Below, piece after piece: positions 1-8,694 of a DNA stretch of 64,000 nt (its first letter is position 1; each line of letters starts with the position of its first letter). The notes beneath the pieces are model-generated. The model saw only the letters and a program-made list of their open reading frames with translations. It made no database searches and was not told where the DNA came from. The position numbers were made by a program, and so were the translations under genes. Origin of the DNA: Sva-07 sp942492715. GTDB lineage: Bacteria; Actinomycetota; Acidimicrobiia; Acidimicrobiales; Ilumatobacteraceae. Location of the stretch: the NCBI GenBank assembly GCA_942492715.1, contig CALOFW010000018.1:62001-126000 (forward strand), in the 5' to 3' direction.

Positions 1-113
1 CCGTCACTGCGGTCATGGCACTGCTGCTGGTCGATCTGTGGCGCGTGACGGCCGCGATCGAGTCGGCCGGGCGGGCGCACATCGCAACGGAGGCGTTCGA
101 TGAAGTGGCGTGA
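1..113 (+). CDS. C-terminal end of an ATPase-operon gene, possibly V/A-ATPase subunit C (partial)
   Basis: An open frame enters from the left edge and stops with TGA at 111-113. It reads ...VTAVMALLLVDLWRV... and ends ...AFDEVA. It overlaps the start of subunit I by 14 bases, as expected of the preceding gene in the same operon. Subunit C, the V0 central-stalk socket, is the one core subunit otherwise missing from this operon, so it is the natural candidate. Only 36 residues are visible, so the identity rests on position, not on a motif. Confidence 0.4.
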   Translation, partial: VTAVMALLLVDLWRVTAAIESAGRAHIATEAFDEVA

Positions 114-1506
114 GCAGTTCGTCCCGGCCGAGATGCAGCGCGTTGTCGTCGTCGCACCGGAGACCAGGATCCGTGACGTGCTCGTCGAGGTCGCCGACAC
201 CGGCGTGTTCGAGCCCGATCCCGCGACCGGGCACGGCGACGAGCAGAGTCCGTTCCGGCTCCTGGCCGACCGTCTGCAGATCGACCCCGCCCAGGTCGAG
301 CCCAGGGTGTCCGCGAGCGCGATCGGTGTCGACGAACTCGAATCGTCGGGCGACCAGGGGTTGATCGTCGGTGAGGCCGAACTCGACGAGCGGGTGCGCG
401 CCACCGAGACCGTTCACCGGTGCGCGGTCCAGCCCGGCTGGATCCCCCGACGGGAAGCCGAGGCGCTGCACGCGCAGATCGCTCCGCTCGGCGGGGCGAT
501 CGCCGAGATTCCGGTCCGACGCGGACTGGTGACTCCGACAGCGCACACCGAGGGCGGTGTCAGCGACTCGTTCCGACCCCTGGTCACCACGTACGGAACC
601 GCTCCGGCGCGCGACCTCGATCCGACGATGTTCGCGGCGGTGACCTACATGGTGATGTTCGGCATGATGTTCGGCGACGTCGCGCACGGCCTCGCGATCG
701 TCGTGCTCGGGCTGGTTGCCCGTCGGCTCAGCTCGGAACGGTGGCAGAGCGTCCGCGCCGTCGCCCCGTTCCTCATCGGTGCGGGCATCTCCGCGATGAT
801 CTTCGGTCTGCTCTACGGGGAAGCGTTCGGCCCGACCGGTCTGGTGCCGACGTTGTGGGCCCGTCCGCTCGACGACCCCGAACAACTGCTGGTCGCCGGA
901 CTCGTCCTCGGCACGTTTCTCCTCGCCGCCACGTTCATCGGCGCGGTCGTCAACCGTTGGCGTGAGTCGGGGCCCGGCGTGGCCATCTACGACGCGTCGG
1001 GAATCGCCGGGGCGCTGCTCTTCGCCGGTGTGGTGGCCCTGGTCGGTGGGGTGGCGATGTCGGTGCCCTGGCTCCGGGCGGCGGGCTGGGTACTGCTCGC
1101 CGTCGGAGGCGTGCTCGCCTTCGTGGGCTTGATCGTCAAGGCCGGCCCGGGCGGTGCCGGCGTTGCCGAGGCAGGCGTCGAGATGTTCGACACGCTGCTG
1201 CGGCTCGGCTCCAACATGGTGTCGTTCGCCCGCCTCGCAGCGTTCGGACTGACCCATGCCGTGATCGCCGAAGTGGTCTGGGACGGCACCCTCGCCCTCT
1301 GGGGCCGCGGCACCGTCCTCGCGTACGCAGCTGCAATCGTCCTGTTCTCGCTCGGCAACCTCGCTGCCTTCTCGCTCGGCGCACTCGTCGGCGCCATCCA
1401 GGCCCTGCGCCTCGAGTACTACGAGCTCTTCTCCCGACTGTTCGTCGACCAGGGCCGTCCGTTCCGCCCCTGGCACATTCCCACCAAACGACTGGAGACC
1501 TCATGA
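100..1506 (+). CDS. atpI: V/A-type ATPase membrane subunit I (a subunit)
   Basis: This is the membrane stator subunit that carries the ion half-channels of a bacterial V/A-type ATPase. The 468-residue product has a short soluble N-terminal part (about residues 1-170), then a hydrophobic domain opening near DLDPTMFAAVTYMVMFG. The segment SFARLAAFGL near residues 375-385 matches the conserved essential arginine helix (Arg378). Family members usually have 600-700 residues, so the cytoplasmic stalk-binding half is strongly reduced, as seen in some actinobacterial enzymes. The ATG at 100 overlaps the preceding gene, and the 3' end overlaps subunit K by four bases (ATGA), which indicates translational coupling. 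Confidence 0.9.
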   Translation: MKWREQFVPAEMQRVVVVAPETRIRDVLVEVADTGVFEPDPATGHGDEQSPFRLLADRLQIDPAQVEPRVSASAIGVDELESSGDQGLIVGEAELDERVRATETVHRCAVQPGWIPRREAEALHAQIAPLGGAIAEIPVRRGLVTPTAHTEGGVSDSFRPLVTTYGTAPARDLDPTMFAAVTYMVMFGMMFGDVAHGLAIVVLGLVARRLSSERWQSVRAVAPFLIGAGISAMIFGLLYGEAFGPTGLVPTLWARPLDDPEQLLVAGLVLGTFLLAATFIGAVVNRWRESGPGVAIYDASGIAGALLFAGVVALVGGVAMSVPWLRAAGWVLLAVGGVLAFVGLIVKAGPGGAGVAEAGVEMFDTLLRLGSNMVSFARLAAFGLTHAVIAEVVWDGTLALWGRGTVLAYAAAIVLFSLGNLAAFSLGALVGAIQALRLEYYELFSRLFVDQGRPFRPWHIPTKRLETS

Positions 1507-1964
1507 ATCCCTGGCTGCTCACCGTGCTGCTCGCAACCCCGTTGGCGATCGGCATCCCACTCACCCGGAGTCGCACGCCGCGAGCGATGCTCCGCATCGT
1601 GGTGCTGTCGTTGGCGGCGTCGTTCGCGCTCGCGATCGCCGTGCTGATGACCGGCGGCGGCGACGACACGTCGGCGGCCGCCGTTCCCGCGGCCGCGGTC
1701 ACCGAGGCCCCAGCGGTCGTCGTGCAACAGACCTCGTCGACCACCACCAACGACAGCGGTTCGGCGTTCATCGGGGCAGCGATCGCGGTCGCTGCGTCGG
1801 CGCTCGGAGCCGGCATCGCGATCGCCTACGCCGGATCGGCTGCGCTCGCGACCGTGAGCGAGCAGCCGGACCTGTTCGGCCGAGCCATGGTCGTGGTCGG
1901 ACTGGCGGAAGGGGTCGCGATCTACGGCCTGATCGTCGCCGTGCTGATCCTCGGCAAGGTCTGA
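1503..1964 (+). CDS. atpK: V/A-type ATPase rotor-ring subunit K (c subunit) with N-terminal extension
   Basis: This is the ion-binding rotor subunit. The last 70 residues form the two-helix hairpin, a glycine-rich first helix (SALGAGIAIAYAGSA) and a second helix with GLAEGVAIYGL, where Glu136 is the expected ion carrier. Residues 1-50 contain two further hydrophobic segments, followed by an Ala/Thr-rich linker to about residue 85, so the 153-residue protein is about twice a minimal c subunit. No clear Na+-specific ligand set is visible, so protons are the default assumption. It overlaps subunit I by four bases. A 39-base gap separates it from subunit F. Confidence 0.9.
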   Translation: MNPWLLTVLLATPLAIGIPLTRSRTPRAMLRIVVLSLAASFALAIAVLMTGGGDDTSAAAVPAAAVTEAPAVVVQQTSSTTTNDSGSAFIGAAIAVAASALGAGIAIAYAGSAALATVSEQPDLFGRAMVVVGLAEGVAIYGLIVAVLILGKV

Positions 1965-2003
1965 GGCTGCCCACACGGGTTCGATGAGCATGGGACGTAT
2001 GTC

Positions 2004-2222
2004 GTGAGCACCGTCGTCGCACTGGGAGCGGACGACCGGCTGGGCGGTTTCGCGCTGGCCGGCGCCTCGGTGATCGCAACCACGACGGACGAGGAGGTCC
2101 GCGCCGCGTGGGACCGGCTCGCCTCCGACGTCGGTCTCGTGATCCTGTCCGCGGACACCGCTCGCGTCCTGGAACCGGTGCTCGGCGATCGTTCCGACAT
2201 CCTCACGGCGGTGCTGCCATGA
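2004..2222 (+). CDS. atpF: V/A-type ATPase subunit F
   Basis: This central-stalk regulatory subunit has 72 residues and starts at GTG 2004. Its pattern is that of the F subunit Rossmann-like fold: VVALGADDRLGGFALAG at the N-terminus, then VGLVILSAD, where family members have a G-L-I-hydrophobic strand. Typical F subunits have about 100 residues, so this one is short at the C-terminus. The assignment also rests on its place between K and E and on its ATGA overlap with E. No in-frame ATG lies upstream. Confidence 0.75.
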   Translation: MSTVVALGADDRLGGFALAGASVIATTTDEEVRAAWDRLASDVGLVILSADTARVLEPVLGDRSDILTAVLP

Positions 2223-2764
2223 CCGCAACGGTGACCTCGAGCCGCGAACCCCGCACCCTCGCCGGGCGTCTCGATCCCGTCAGGGTGGCACTCCTCGAGG
2301 ATGCCGGGATCGAAGCCGACCGCATCCTCACCGAGGCCCGCCACGGGGCCGACGAAGCCGTCGCGGCAGCCGAACAGGAGGTCGCCGCCGAGGTCGCCGA
2401 GGTCGAACGGCGACAGGCGATTTCGGCTGCCGCCCACGCCGACCAGGTACGGGCCCGAGCCCGGGCCGAGGCGCACAGCGAGATGCTCGGCGCACGCGAG
2501 GGCCTTCACCAGGATCTTCTCGAGGCGGTGCGACTCGCTGCGCTGGACCTCCGCAACGACGAGCGTTACCCGGCGCTGCTGGACCACTTCGAGGCCGTTG
2601 CCCGCGCCCAGCTCGGCCCTGACGCCCAGGTGGAGCGGGACCCATCCGGGCGCGGTGGCATCGTGGCCGTCGCCGGGACGCGTCGCGTCGACTACACCCT
2701 CACCACCCTGGCCGAGCGGGCCCTGCGCGACCACGCCGAGGAGGTGGCCTCGCTGTGGACGTGA
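2219..2764 (+). CDS. atpE: V/A-type ATPase peripheral-stalk subunit E
   Basis: The 181-residue product has a long Ala/Glu/Arg-rich helix over about residues 25-115, the coiled coil of the peripheral stalk. A small alpha/beta C-terminal domain follows (GGIVAVAG, then a final helix ending SLWT) that packs on subunit B. The ATG at 2219 was chosen because it overlaps the stop of subunit F (ATGA). The frame stays open upstream to 2108, but that part lies inside subunit F. The 3' end overlaps the GTG start of subunit A by ten bases. Confidence 0.85.
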   Translation: MTATVTSSREPRTLAGRLDPVRVALLEDAGIEADRILTEARHGADEAVAAAEQEVAAEVAEVERRQAISAAAHADQVRARARAEAHSEMLGAREGLHQDLLEAVRLAALDLRNDERYPALLDHFEAVARAQLGPDAQVERDPSGRGGIVAVAGTRRVDYTLTTLAERALRDHAEEVASLWT

Positions 2765-4509
2765 ACCCGCCGACCGGATCCGAATCGAGCGCGCCGGTCG
2801 GACGCGTCGAGCGGGTGAACGGGCCGGTCGTCCACCTCTCCGGTCTCGGACCGACGACGATGTTCGAGTACGTCGAGGTCGGCCGGGCCCGTATCCCGGG
2901 TGAGATCATCTCGATCGACCGGGAGCGGGCGGTCGCGCAGCTCTACGAGTACACCGGCGGGCTGACGGTCGGACAGCCCGCGTGGGCGAGCGGTCATCCG
3001 TTGACGGTCAGTCTCGGCCCCGGACTGCTCGGGGGGATCTTCGACGGCCTGCTGCGCCCGCTGGCCGGAGCAGGCGACTTCCTCGGCCGGCGTGGCCTCG
3101 ACCGACCAGCGGTCACGACGCACCGGGTCGAACCGGTCGTCCATGCCGGCACCCGCGTCGGCGGCGGCGACGTGATCGCGAAGGTTCCCGGCACCGGCGG
3201 CGTCGAGCAGCTGGTCGTCGTTCCGCCGGGTGTGACCGGAGTGGTCGACGATGTCGAGCCGGCCGGAACCTTCGGCTCCTCGGATCCGATCGCCACGATC
3301 GACGGAACCGCGGTGGCCCTCACATCGGACTGGCCGATCCGCACCCCCCGACCGCACCGCGGACGGCGTCACGACCCGCAACCGTTTCTCACCGGCCAGC
3401 GCATCCTCGACGTCCTCGAACCGATCGCCAAGGGCAGCAGTGCGACGGTGATCGGCGGATTCGGCGAGGGAAAGACCGTGCTGCTGGAACAACTGGCGAA
3501 GTGGGGCGACGCCGACGTCATCATCTACCTCGGATGCGGCGAGCGCGGGAACGAGCTGGCGGATCTGATCGACGAGCTCACACATCTCGTCGACCCCCGG
3601 TCGAATCGGCCACTGGTGGAACGGACCGTGATCCTCGCCAACACCTCGAACATGCCCGTGATGGCTCGCGAAGCGAGCATCTACACCGCGGTGACGGTCG
3701 CCGAGTACTTCCGCGACATGGGCCTCCACGCGGTGATCATCGCCGACTCCACATCGCGCTGGGCCGAAGCCCGACGCGAACTGGCGAGCCGGACCGGTGC
3801 CATCCCGGCCGAGCAGGGATACCCGGCCGACCTCCCGTCGTCGTTGGCCGCGTTCTACCAACGGGCGGGCCGGGTCGTCACGACCGGTGGACGCGATGGA
3901 ACGGTCACGATCGTCACGTCGGTCTCGCCACCGGGTGGGGATGCGACCGAGCCGGTCGCCGCACACACCCAGCGTTTCGTGCAAGCGGTCTGGGCACTCG
4001 ATCGCGACCTCGCGTACGCCCGCCACTACCCCGCGATCGCGTGGCAGCGTTCGTTCTCGCGCGACATCGAGGCCGTTGCGCGCTGGCACACCGCCAACGG
4101 CGATCCGGGATGGTCGACCCGTCGTGCCCGCCTCCAGGCACTGCTCAGCGAGTCGGCTCGCTTGCAGAGCACCGCCGAACTCGTCGGCCTCACGTCGCTG
4201 CCGACCGAGGAACGGCTGACGATCCTGACGGCCGGACTCGTCAGCGACGTGGTGCTGCAGCAGAGCGCACTGAGCGAGAACGATGCCTTCTGCGAGCTGT
4301 CCAAGCAACAGGCCCTCGCGCAGTCGGTGCTCGACATCCATGATGCGACGCTCGAACTCGGCCGTCAGGGTGTGCCGGCGAGTGTCATCGAGGGATTCGA
4401 CTTCGGACCGCTCATCCGGGCGAAGAACGAACTGGCGCCCGATGACGCCGACGGCGTCGTGCGCCGCACCACCGAGCTGATCGGGCGGATGAGGGAGCAA
4501 ACGTCATGA
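2755..4509 (+). CDS. atpA: V/A-type ATPase catalytic subunit A
   Basis: This is the catalytic nucleotide-binding subunit of the A3B3 head. The 584-residue length is normal. The Walker A motif is GGFGEGKT at residues 234-241, a variant of the usual GPFGSGKT with Gly and Glu substitutions. It is followed by the family motif YLGCGERGNEL, by MPVMAREASIY and by the Walker B region HAVIIADSTSRWAEA. The non-homologous region specific to A subunits is present before the P-loop. GTG at 2755 is the first start in the frame, with another GTG at 2761. The gene overlaps E upstream and B downstream. Confidence 0.96.
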   Translation: MDVNPPTGSESSAPVGRVERVNGPVVHLSGLGPTTMFEYVEVGRARIPGEIISIDRERAVAQLYEYTGGLTVGQPAWASGHPLTVSLGPGLLGGIFDGLLRPLAGAGDFLGRRGLDRPAVTTHRVEPVVHAGTRVGGGDVIAKVPGTGGVEQLVVVPPGVTGVVDDVEPAGTFGSSDPIATIDGTAVALTSDWPIRTPRPHRGRRHDPQPFLTGQRILDVLEPIAKGSSATVIGGFGEGKTVLLEQLAKWGDADVIIYLGCGERGNELADLIDELTHLVDPRSNRPLVERTVILANTSNMPVMAREASIYTAVTVAEYFRDMGLHAVIIADSTSRWAEARRELASRTGAIPAEQGYPADLPSSLAAFYQRAGRVVTTGGRDGTVTIVTSVSPPGGDATEPVAAHTQRFVQAVWALDRDLAYARHYPAIAWQRSFSRDIEAVARWHTANGDPGWSTRRARLQALLSESARLQSTAELVGLTSLPTEERLTILTAGLVSDVVLQQSALSENDAFCELSKQQALAQSVLDIHDATLELGRQGVPASVIEGFDFGPLIRAKNELAPDDADGVVRRTTELIGRMREQTS

Positions 4510-5954
4510 GTGACACGGGCGCCACTCCCCGGCCCGAGTTCGAGGCTCCGATCGAGCTCATGGCCGTCGACCGCGTCGACGGCCCGCTGTTGTTCGTCGG
4601 CGACGCCGATGGTGTCGGATGGGACGAGTCCGTCGAGATCCGACTGGCCGACGGCGAGGTCCGACACGGCGTGGTGATCGACGTGGATGCCGACCTCGCC
4701 GTGATCGAGGTGTACGAGGGCACGGCGGGGATCGGGACGACGGGCACGGTCGTCTCGTGCAGCGGCGCCCCGCTGCAGATTCCCGTCACCGACCGCTGGC
4801 TCGGTCGGGTGTCGAACGGACGTGGCGTCCCGATCGACGGCGGCCCACCGGTGATGGGTTCGCAGCGCCGGGCGGTGGCGGGCACGCCGATCAACCCCGA
4901 GCGCCGCGACGTGCCCCGCGACGCCGTGCTCACCGGGGTCTCCGCGATCGACGGACTCGCCACGCTCGTCCGGGGCCAGAAACTGCCGATCTTCTCGATC
5001 GGTGGCCTCCCCCACCTGGAGCTGGCGATTCAGATCGCGGCGAACGCGATCGTCGAGGGCGCCGAGTTCCGGGTGGTCTTCGCCGGGATGGGGATCACGA
5101 ACGCGGACGCAGACCTCATCCGTGACGGCCTCGACGAACGCGTCCGCGCCGGGCATGCGTCGCTGTTCCTGAACACGGCCGACGACCCGGTGATCGAACG
5201 CCTGCTCACGCCGCGCCTGGCGTTGACCGTCGCCGAGCACCTCGCGTTCGATCTGGGCCAGCACGTGCTGGTGATCCTCACCGACATGACCTCCTACTGC
5301 GACGCGGTTCGCCAGCTGTCGGCATCACGCGGCGAGGTGCCGAGCCGCCGCGGTTACCCCGGTTACCTGTTCAGCGATCTGGCCAGCCTGTACGAGCGGT
5401 GCGGGCGCATCCTCGACCGTGCCGGATCGATCACCGAGGTCCCGGTGCTGACCATGCCGGCGGGCGACATCACGCACCCGGTTCCGGACCTCACCGGCTA
5501 CATCACCGAAGGACAGATCGTGCTCTCGTCCGATCTCGCCGCACGCGGCGTCTTCCCACCGGTCGACGCGCTGGGTTCGCTCTCGCGGCTGATGCGACGC
5601 GGTGCGGGTCCGGGCCACACTCGCGACGACCATCTCGACATCTCGGCGCAGGTGCTGTCGCTGCTCGCCCGGGCACGCCAGGCCGAGGAGTTGGGAGCCC
5701 TGATCGGCGTCGACGTGCTCTCGATCACCGAGCAGCGATATCTCGAGTTCGCCCACCGGTTCGAGCTCGACTTCGTCGCGCAGGATCCCCACGAGGCGCG
5801 CACACTCGACGACACCCTCGACCGCGCCTGGAGAACCGCCGCGGTCATGCCCGTGCGCGAGCTGACGATGGTGACCGAGCAGGAGATCGATGCACACCTC
5901 ACCACGGGCGATGAGCCACCGGCCGACCCGTCGAACCGCCAGGCCGAGACATGA
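4506..5954 (+). CDS. atpB: V/A-type ATPase regulatory subunit B
   Basis: This is the non-catalytic subunit of the A3B3 head. The 482 residues follow the family pattern: an N-terminal beta-barrel, the segment LGRVSNGRGVPIDGG, then TGVSAIDGL and IFSIGGLPHLELA where catalytic subunits carry the P-loop. The P-loop lysine is absent, as expected for B. Later come VFAGMGITNADAD, ILTDMTSYCDAVRQLS and TMPAGDITHPVPDLTGYITEGQI, which are strongly conserved. It overlaps subunit A and subunit D by four bases each (ATGA), so A, B and D are translationally coupled. Confidence 0.96.
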   Translation: MSDTGATPRPEFEAPIELMAVDRVDGPLLFVGDADGVGWDESVEIRLADGEVRHGVVIDVDADLAVIEVYEGTAGIGTTGTVVSCSGAPLQIPVTDRWLGRVSNGRGVPIDGGPPVMGSQRRAVAGTPINPERRDVPRDAVLTGVSAIDGLATLVRGQKLPIFSIGGLPHLELAIQIAANAIVEGAEFRVVFAGMGITNADADLIRDGLDERVRAGHASLFLNTADDPVIERLLTPRLALTVAEHLAFDLGQHVLVILTDMTSYCDAVRQLSASRGEVPSRRGYPGYLFSDLASLYERCGRILDRAGSITEVPVLTMPAGDITHPVPDLTGYITEGQIVLSSDLAARGVFPPVDALGSLSRLMRRGAGPGHTRDDHLDISAQVLSLLARARQAEELGALIGVDVLSITEQRYLEFAHRFELDFVAQDPHEARTLDDTLDRAWRTAAVMPVRELTMVTEQEIDAHLTTGDEPPADPSNRQAET

Positions 5955-6577
5955 CGACACACAGCACCACCAGTCGGGCGGCTCGGCTCCGCCTGATGGG
6001 CCGGCTCGATCTCGCCCGCCACGCCTCCGAGCTGCTGCACGGCAAGGAGCAGGCGCTCCAGCGAGAGCGGGTCCGCCTCGAGGGCCATGCCGAACGCGCC
6101 AACCGCGAGTGGACCGAGACGAGCGAACAGGCGGCGGCATGGTTGCAGCGGGCCCGCTGCCTCGGAGCGAGCGACGAACTCGCCGAGCTGTCCGAGCAGG
6201 GTCCCCGACCCGCTGCAGTGACGATCGAGTGGCAGACGTCGATGGGGATCACGTACCCGGGTGACGTCGAGTGCCTGCCGGCCCCCCAACCCGGTCTCTC
6301 GTCGACGGCGGCCCTACAACCCGCCATGGATGCCTACCACCGGGCACTCGAGCGCGCCGCGACCCACGCGTCGACGAGCGCCGCGTTGGCCAGGCTCGAC
6401 GCGGAGCTCGCGACGACGCGACGTCGCCGGCGGGCCATCGCCGACCGGCTCATCCCCGCGCTCGAGGGCGACCTCGTCGACCTCGAACTGCATCTCGACG
6501 AACAGGACCGGGAAGAAGCGCTCCGCGTCCATCTCGCCCGAGAGCAGCGCGAGCACGCACGAAGCAGGAGGAAGTGA
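5951..6577 (+). CDS. atpD: V/A-type ATPase central-rotor subunit D
   Basis: This is the rotor shaft subunit. The 208-residue, largely helical protein begins with TSRAARLRLMGRLDLARHASELL, shifted only slightly from the family pattern (P-T-R-x-x-L-...-L-x-x-A-x-x-G-x-x-L-L-K-x-K). It ends in a long charged helix that would form the antiparallel coiled coil with the N-terminal helix. It overlaps subunit B by four bases and is the last ATPase subunit of the operon. The next gene starts three bases later. Confidence 0.9.
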   Translation: MTTHSTTSRAARLRLMGRLDLARHASELLHGKEQALQRERVRLEGHAERANREWTETSEQAAAWLQRARCLGASDELAELSEQGPRPAAVTIEWQTSMGITYPGDVECLPAPQPGLSSTAALQPAMDAYHRALERAATHASTSAALARLDAELATTRRRRRAIADRLIPALEGDLVDLELHLDEQDREEALRVHLAREQREHARSRRK

Positions 6578-6579
6578 CC

Positions 6580-7011
6580 ATGATGAACAGGATCCTCGTC
6601 GCGGTCGACGACTCGCCGCCGTCGCTCGCCGCCGCCGGCTACGCGATCGATCTGGTGTGCTCGCATCCGGCCGAGCTGCGGTTCGCGATGGCCCTCGAGC
6701 CGGGCCGGGACGCGGACGCTGTGTTGCACCACGTCCACCATCTCGCCGCGAAGGCCGGCCTCGTCACCACCACCGCGACGTGCAACGGGGCACCCCCCTT
6801 CGACGCGCTGCTCGCCGAGGCCCGCCGGTGGAACGCCGATCTGATCGTGATGGGCCGCTCCGACATGCGTCGGCCGGGCCGGCGGTACGTCGGCAGTCAG
6901 ACCGAGCACGTGCTCGAGTTCACCGAGATCCCGGTGCTGGTCGTCCCCGTCGCCGACACGTCGGGTTCCGGCCGGCCGCACACATCAGCAGCCGATCACC
7001 GGACGTCCTGA
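6580..7011 (+). CDS. Universal stress protein (UspA family)
   Basis: This single-domain 143-residue Usp protein begins MNRILVAVDDSPPSLAAAGYA, the usual first strand with the Asp that contacts the nucleotide. It continues to ADLIVMGRSD and YVGSQTEHVLEFTEIPVLVVP, the ATP-loop region. The spacing of glycines in that loop departs from the strict G-2x-G-9x-G pattern, so ATP binding is uncertain. It starts three bases after subunit D (two adjacent ATG codons at 6580 and 6583, with AGGAGGAAG upstream), so it is very likely co-transcribed with the ATPase. Confidence 0.85.
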   Translation: MMNRILVAVDDSPPSLAAAGYAIDLVCSHPAELRFAMALEPGRDADAVLHHVHHLAAKAGLVTTTATCNGAPPFDALLAEARRWNADLIVMGRSDMRRPGRRYVGSQTEHVLEFTEIPVLVVPVADTSGSGRPHTSAADHRTS

Positions 7012-7073
7012 TTCAGTGCGGTGGTACCGCTCGATCGTTCACGTGGTGACCGTCGACGTGGCGCCGCAAGGCG

Positions 7074-7508
7074 TCAGTTGCCGGGAGGACTGCCCTCGAG
7101 CTCGTCCATCAGGGAGACGATCTCCTTGACGGTCGCCGACGCGTCGGGCAGGTGTGCGAGAAGCGCCGCCGTGGCCTGTCGCAGGAGCGTGCATCCACTG
7201 GCGGTGAGCTCCACTTGTACACCTCGATGGTCGGTGTCGATCGCACCGTAGGACCGGCGGACCAGGCCGGCAGCCTCCATGCGGTCGAGGAGTTTCGTGG
7301 TCCCGCCGCTCGTGAGACCCACCACCTCGGAGATCGCTCCGGGGCGGGTGGGTCCGTCGAGATCGAGGAGGCACAGCACCAGAATCGGAGCGTTCGTGAC
7401 GAAATCCGGTTGATTCGTGGCCGCGACCAGCGATTCGGACACCGCCGAACCGAAACGCGCCAACTGCAGCAGCATTCGCTCGGCATTCTCATGACGGGCT
7501 TCGGACAT
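7074..7508 (-). CDS. MarR-family transcriptional regulator, copy 1
   Basis: The 144-residue winged-helix protein has the MarR layout: an N-terminal dimerisation helix (RMLLQLARFGSAVSESLV), a recognition region GAISEVVGLTSGGTTKLLDRMEAAGLV, the wing DTDHRGVQVELTASG, and a C-terminal helix. I start it at ATG 7508; the frame runs open to 7538. It is a close paralogue of the gene at 57075-57518, and a broken third copy lies at 10937-11125. It converges with the stress protein and precedes a small membrane protein on the same strand. Its ligand is unknown. Confidence 0.85.
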   Translation of the reverse strand: MSEARHENAERMLLQLARFGSAVSESLVAATNQPDFVTNAPILVLCLLDLDGPTRPGAISEVVGLTSGGTTKLLDRMEAAGLVRRSYGAIDTDHRGVQVELTASGCTLLRQATAALLAHLPDASATVKEIVSLMDELEGSPPGN

Positions 7509-7613
7509 TGACGGCGACGGTACCGCATCCGCGCCCATCAGTGGAACCGAGTGGCGAGAAGCGCCGTCCCGGGCGTGGTCATCCTGATCTGCAGGGCGTT
7601 CTCGACGAGCTGC

Positions 7614-7886
7614 TCAGTGGGCGAAGAACTCGTCGCTGCGCTCGCTCCCGAAGAGGATCCACAGGATGATCAGACCGAACACCGTCGAGAACGCAGCCGA
7701 CAGCTGCTGCTCACCGTGCAGCGCGAACACACCCCAGATCCCACCAGCAACGTGGAACATCATCACGATGCCGAACAGCCACCGCACGATGTTGCTCCCG
7801 TTGCGCAGTGCCAGCGACAGCAGAATGATGACGACACCGACGAGCATGATGCCGATTCCGGTGCCGAGCAGTGTGCTCTCGGTCAT
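7614..7886 (-). CDS. Small membrane protein of unknown function
   Basis: The 90-residue product has three hydrophobic segments (about residues 8-27, 35-52 and 64-79) and a polar tail SERSDEFFAH. I chose ATG 7886; the frame stays open upstream, but that DNA matches a solute-binding-protein remnant on the other strand. It lies upstream of marR copy 1 on the same strand and could share its transcript. A scar of the same tail (DEFFTH) follows the marR remnant near 11140, so the pair was once duplicated together. No family was recognised. Confidence 0.7.
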   Translation of the reverse strand: MTESTLLGTGIGIMLVGVVIILLSLALRNGSNIVRWLFGIVMMFHVAGGIWGVFALHGEQQLSAAFSTVFGLIILWILFGSERSDEFFAH

Positions 7887-7951
7887 TCCGGATTCGTTGA
7901 TGAGGTTCTCGTCGCTCTTGTCGAGCACGAGGACCAACCCGACGGCCGTTA

Positions 7952-8647
7952 CGATCTCATCGCGGCCGATCGAATCGTGCCGCTCGACGACACGTCGGTG
8001 CAGGAACCTCGCGACAACTACCCCGCCGAGCTGGTCGAGCAGTCGACGACGAACGGCGACGTTCGACGAGCTCGTTCTCGGCACCGGCCGCACGGCCGGC
8101 GGGTTGCGCAACATCCTGCAGACCGACGTGACTCGGGCCAGCGGACCTCTGTTCGGCAATGATCCAGGGTGCGACTTGTACACACAGGCGAGCTTCGCCG
8201 AGTCGTGGTTCCCCGACGGCACGGTGGTCGGGACCGATGTCGACTTCTTCGTCCTCCCGGGGACCGATCCGAATGCACCCACGCCGCTGGTTGCCGGCGG
8301 CGACAGCCTCGTGCAGTTCAGCGACGATCCGGATGTGAGTCGCCTGATGGCGTATCTGATCTCACCCGAGCGGATCAGAGGTCTGGGCCGAGCGCGGCGG
8401 CTTCTACAGCGGCTCGACCACGGTCGATCTCGACACCGATTACACCGACACCGATCGCCGCTTCGCCGAACTGTTCCGAGACGGGCGTGACGTCCGCTTC
8501 GACGCATCCGACCTCATGCCGTCGGAGATCGGTTCGGGTCTCTTCTGGCGTGAGATCACGCGCTGGATCGCCGGGACCACCACGCTCGACGAGTTCGTCG
8601 CCATCATGGACGCTGCGTACGCCGATGCCGATGCCGATCCGTCCTGA
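7952..8647 (+). pseudogene. Decayed copy of the solute-binding lipoprotein at 18741-20018
   Basis: The plus strand carries pieces of the same protein as the intact gene at 18741-20018. RDNYPAELVEQ (about 8003-8040) corresponds to RENYPADLIDS of the intact copy. The sequence then jumps, in another frame, to FDELVLGTGRTAGGLRNILQT, omitting roughly 115 residues. A further frameshift near 8375-8385 shifts SPERIRGLG to VWAERGGFYSGSTTVDLDT. The last part then matches through to DADADPS and a TGA at 8645. The N-terminus with its signal peptide is missing. One internal deletion and two frame changes make this a pseudogene. Confidence 0.85.
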
Positions 8648-8694
8648 GCGGCATCCGACGACGAAAGGACGCGACGGACAGCGGAACGGGTCGC

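Noticed and set aside
13..1476. Long minus-strand open frame opposite ATPase subunits I and K
   Set aside because: Its composition (Arg, Asp, Gly, His runs) is that of an antisense shadow in GC-rich DNA; the plus-strand genes have clear families.
2692..4500. 602-codon minus-strand frame opposite subunit A
   Set aside because: No motif or start; shadow of a strongly conserved gene.
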